A stretch of 64,000 nucleotides of DNA from the NCBI RefSeq assembly GCF_009936175.1, contig NZ_AP019773.1, forward strand, positions 620,001 through 684,000, given 5' to 3'. How positions within the stretch are numbered: the first letter of the stretch is position 1; each line of letters opens with the position of its first letter. This document shows, piece by piece, positions 62,258 through 64,000 of the stretch. The translations under genes were made by a program, and so were the position numbers. Source of the stretch: Bartonella quintana (GTDB lineage: Bacteria; Pseudomonadota; Alphaproteobacteria; Rhizobiales; Rhizobiaceae). The notes beneath the pieces were generated by a model. The model saw nothing but the letters and a program-made list of their open reading frames with translations, had not been told where the DNA came from and made no database searches.

Positions 62258-62624
62258 CTATGAGCAGACTTGTAATTTTATTTTTGGGTAGGTGAATATC
62301 AAAGTTGTATTTAAAGTGTCGGTTTTTGCCGGCATTGGGCTATCTAAGCTTTATCAAGCTTGGGTTATACCGGAAGAAATTTCGGAATATCCTGTCCGAG
62401 ATTGTGGGTGATACTATTTGAGTATCTTAATCTAAAGAAAGCCTGCATGAGACTGGAGTAAAAACTGTAAAGTTTAAAAACTTAAAGGGTTTGAGCCAGG
62501 GTTGCCTTTGATCGCTGTGCGTGAAAAAGGGGACAGGATCCTCATCGATAGCATGAAATATTTTATGTTATCAAAGGTAACCAACAGATTTGTTTAAAAC
62601 AAATCTGTCAAATGGAGAGAGACA
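62258..62624 (+). promoter_or_regulatory. Ribosomal protein L10 leader region
   Basis: 367 bp between rplA and rplJ, the usual place of the L10 leader (Rfam family L10_leader) through which L10-(L12)4 controls rplJL translation. Three hairpins are visible: CTAAGCTT/AAGCTTGG at about 62344-62364, GATAGCAT/ATGTTATC at about 62548-62573, and a perfect 11-bp stem ACAGATTTGTT/AACAAATCTGT at 62584-62608 with a 3-base loop. The last ends 16 bases before the rplJ start and borders its ribosome site. Confidence 0.6.
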
Positions 62625-63143
62625 GTGAATAGAGCGGAAAAACGCGAATTTGTCACATGGCTTAACGAGGCTTTTCGAAAGTCTGGTTCTGTTGTTGTTG
62701 CACATTATTCCGGTTTGACAGTTTTACAGATGAATAGTCTTCGTTCGAAAATGGGTGAAGCTGGCGGTGCTGTTAAAGTCGCCAAAAACCGTCTTGCTAA
62801 AATTGCTCTTCAGGGCACGGAATCTGAATCGATAGTGGATTTGTTTACTGGGCAGACACTTATTGCTTATTCAGAAGACCCAATTACGGCACCAAAAGTT
62901 GCTGTTGATTTTGCGAAAAACAATGACAAATTTGTCATTCTTGGCGGTTCAATGGGTGCAACAAGTTTGAGTGTAGATGCTGTGAAGTCTTTGGCTTCAT
63001 TGCCTTCATTAAATGAGTTGCGGGCGAAACTCGTTGGTATGATTTCTACCCCTGCAACCCGTATTGCACAGATTGTTAATGCACCTGCTGGTCAAGTTGC
63101 ACGTGTCATTGGCGCATATGCTCAGGAGAGTAAAACGGCTTAG
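62625..63143 (+). CDS. rplJ: 50S ribosomal protein L10
   Basis: Stalk base that carries the L7/L12 dimers. 172 residues. GTG start with GGAGAGAG just upstream. Typical features: [31 protein letters not shown] (in part), [13 protein letters not shown], and the C-terminal helix binding L12. First gene of rplJ-rplL-rpoB. Confidence 0.97.
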   Translation: MNRAEKREFVTWLNEAFRKSGSVVVAHYSGLTVLQMNSLRSKMGEAGGAVKVAKNRLAKIALQGTESESIVDLFTGQTLIAYSEDPITAPKVAVDFAKNNDKFVILGGSMGATSLSVDAVKSLASLPSLNELRAKLVGMISTPATRIAQIVNAPAGQVARVIGAYAQESKTA

Positions 63144-63249
63144 GCTTGTTTTGTGTTCATGTTGATAGAAGAGCTATGATGATGCTTTTCTGTTTTTTTA
63201 AATAAATTCTAAACAATGGTTCGAATCTTTTAATTGAAGGAATTTTAAA

Positions 63250-63621
63250 ATGGCTGATCTAGCGAAGATCGTAGAAGACCTTTCTAACCTAACCCTTTTG
63301 GAAGCTGCTGAGCTTTCTAAGTTGCTTGAAGAAAAATGGGGCGTTTCGGCTGCTGCTCCTGTGGCTGTAGCTACTGTTGCGGGTGCTGCTGCTCCAGCTG
63401 CTGAAGAAAAGACAGAGTTTGATGTTATTCTTGTTGACTGTGGTGCGCAGAAAATTAATGTCATTAAAGAAGTTCGCGCTCTTACTGGACTTGGCCTTAA
63501 AGAAGCTAAGGATCTGGTTGAAGGAGCACCTAAACCTATTAAAGAGGGTGCTTCTAAAGATGAAGCAGAAAAAATTAAATCTCAACTTGAAGCTGCTGGT
63601 GCTAAAGTTGAATTTAAGTAA
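63250..63621 (+). CDS. rplL: 50S ribosomal protein L7/L12
   Basis: Acidic stalk protein that recruits translation factors. 123 residues. The N-terminal dimerisation part ([31 protein letters not shown], in part), an Ala-rich hinge ([15 protein letters not shown]), and the C-terminal domain with [28 protein letters not shown] (in part) are complete. Confidence 0.98.
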   Translation: MADLAKIVEDLSNLTLLEAAELSKLLEEKWGVSAAAPVAVATVAGAAAPAAEEKTEFDVILVDCGAQKINVIKEVRALTGLGLKEAKDLVEGAPKPIKEGASKDEAEKIKSQLEAAGAKVEFK

Positions 63622-63630
63622 TTTAATTTT

Positions 63631-63665
63631 ATCGGTGGGCATTTATGTTCACCGATTTTCTTCTT
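63631..63665 (+). terminator. Hairpin between rplL and rpoB
   Basis: ATCGGTG at 63631-63637 pairs with CACCGAT at 63650-63656; the inner GGCAT/ATGTT extends the stem with two G-U pairs. TTTCTTCTTTCTCTT follows. It has the form of a Rho-independent terminator and, placed 10 bp after rplL, is likely the partial terminator that sets the ribosomal-protein to polymerase ratio. Confidence 0.75.
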
Positions 63666-63918
63666 TCTCTTGAAAAAAGGAAAGGCGATTAATGGAACCC
63701 TTTTCTCAACGGTTTAGTAACTGTAACGGATATGTGGGGTTTACTCCTAGTGCCCCTGTCGTGAAGCCAAGTAAGTGGATCGGCTGGTGTTAATTAATGG
63801 GGCAAGTTGGTGGTACTCACTATTGAGTATCATAATGAACTGGTCTGCATGTGCAGGTTAATGATGTAAAGCTTTCAAGGTTTAGTCTCCCTTGAAGAGT
63901 AAAGATCGAGGAGCGATA
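63666..63918 (+). promoter_or_regulatory. rpoB leader
   Basis: About 250 bp from the rplL hairpin to rpoB without a gene. The start codon is preceded by GAGGAGCG. No promoter is clear to me. Confidence 0.4.
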
Positions 63919-64000
63919 ATGGCTCAGACCCTAGCAATGACGTCTCAATTCAATGGTCGTAAGCGCGTACGCAAGTTTTTTGGTAAGATTCCTGAAGTGA
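63919..64000 (+). CDS. rpoB: RNA polymerase beta subunit, first 27 codons only
   Basis: The ATG at 63919 with GGAGCG upstream opens MAQTLAMTSQFNGRKRVRKF and continues to the window edge. The N-terminus and its position after rplL identify rpoB, the catalytic beta subunit of RNA polymerase. Everything else lies outside the window. Confidence 0.95.
   Translation, partial: MAQTLAMTSQFNGRKRVRKFFGKIPEV

Overview
The window looks like chromosomal DNA of a Bartonella species (Alphaproteobacteria, Rhizobiales). This rests on AT-rich housekeeping genes with Rhizobiales gene neighbourhoods (purC-purS-purQ-purL-bolA-grxD; dgt-erpA; perM-hdaA next to purM-purN; ppk-ppx; NDUFA12-DUF2155) and a cckA/hdaA cell-cycle set. 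It also rests on tuf-secE-nusG-rplKA-rplJL-rpoB with embedded tRNAs, and on gaps full of decayed genes, as expected in a host-restricted genome undergoing reduction. The genus is an inference from recalled protein similarity; the species cannot be decided here.

Layout. 1-6231: argS (3' part lost at the window edge), dgt, erpA, an exported protein of unknown function, a CcdA-type thiol transporter and glmU. 6408-14615: glmS, recG and dnaE. 15081-24238: an FAD monooxygenase with a zf-CHCC protein, ppk-ppx, a decayed copy of part of rnd, intact rnd, and aspS. 24239-28202: an extremely AT-rich gap, parC, and the remains of an IS5-type transposase. 28203-38712: an MFS exporter, grxD-bolA, the purine block purL-purQ-purS-purC, an alpha/beta hydrolase, purB, rpe, a flavin reductase-like protein and a dksA without the usual zinc cysteines. 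38765-46025: a FliO-like membrane protein, the hybrid kinase gene cckA, purM-purN, perM-hdaA.

46860-51847 is the accessory part. It holds tRNA-Pro, an NDUFS4 homologue and tRNA-Arg, followed by about 4 kb of decayed DNA. Two dead genes can be reconstructed from frame-shifted pieces: a long Ala/Lys/Glu-rich coiled-coil protein whose N-terminus resembles phage tail-fibre segments, and an OLD/AAA-type ATPase resembling those of anti-phage or plasmid-defence modules. 51848-58125: tig, gatB, NDUFA12, a DUF2155 protein, a rhomboid protease and an rRNA 2'-O-methyltransferase. 58335-64000: tRNA-Tyr, tRNA-Gly, tuf, tRNA-Trp, secE, nusG, rplK, rplA, rplJ, rplL and the first codons of rpoB, with leader structures before rplK and rplJ and a hairpin between rplL and rpoB.

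Most intact genes serve core metabolism: purine synthesis, amino-sugar supply for the envelope, translation, replication, and the stringent/polyphosphate response. Three small accessory subunits of alphaproteobacterial respiratory complex I (NDUFS4, NDUFS6 and NDUFA12 types) lie in separate places in the window. I see no intact undescribed system. The most notable material is the decayed island between tRNA-Arg and tig, the old partial duplication of rnd, and the leader structures of the ribosomal operon.
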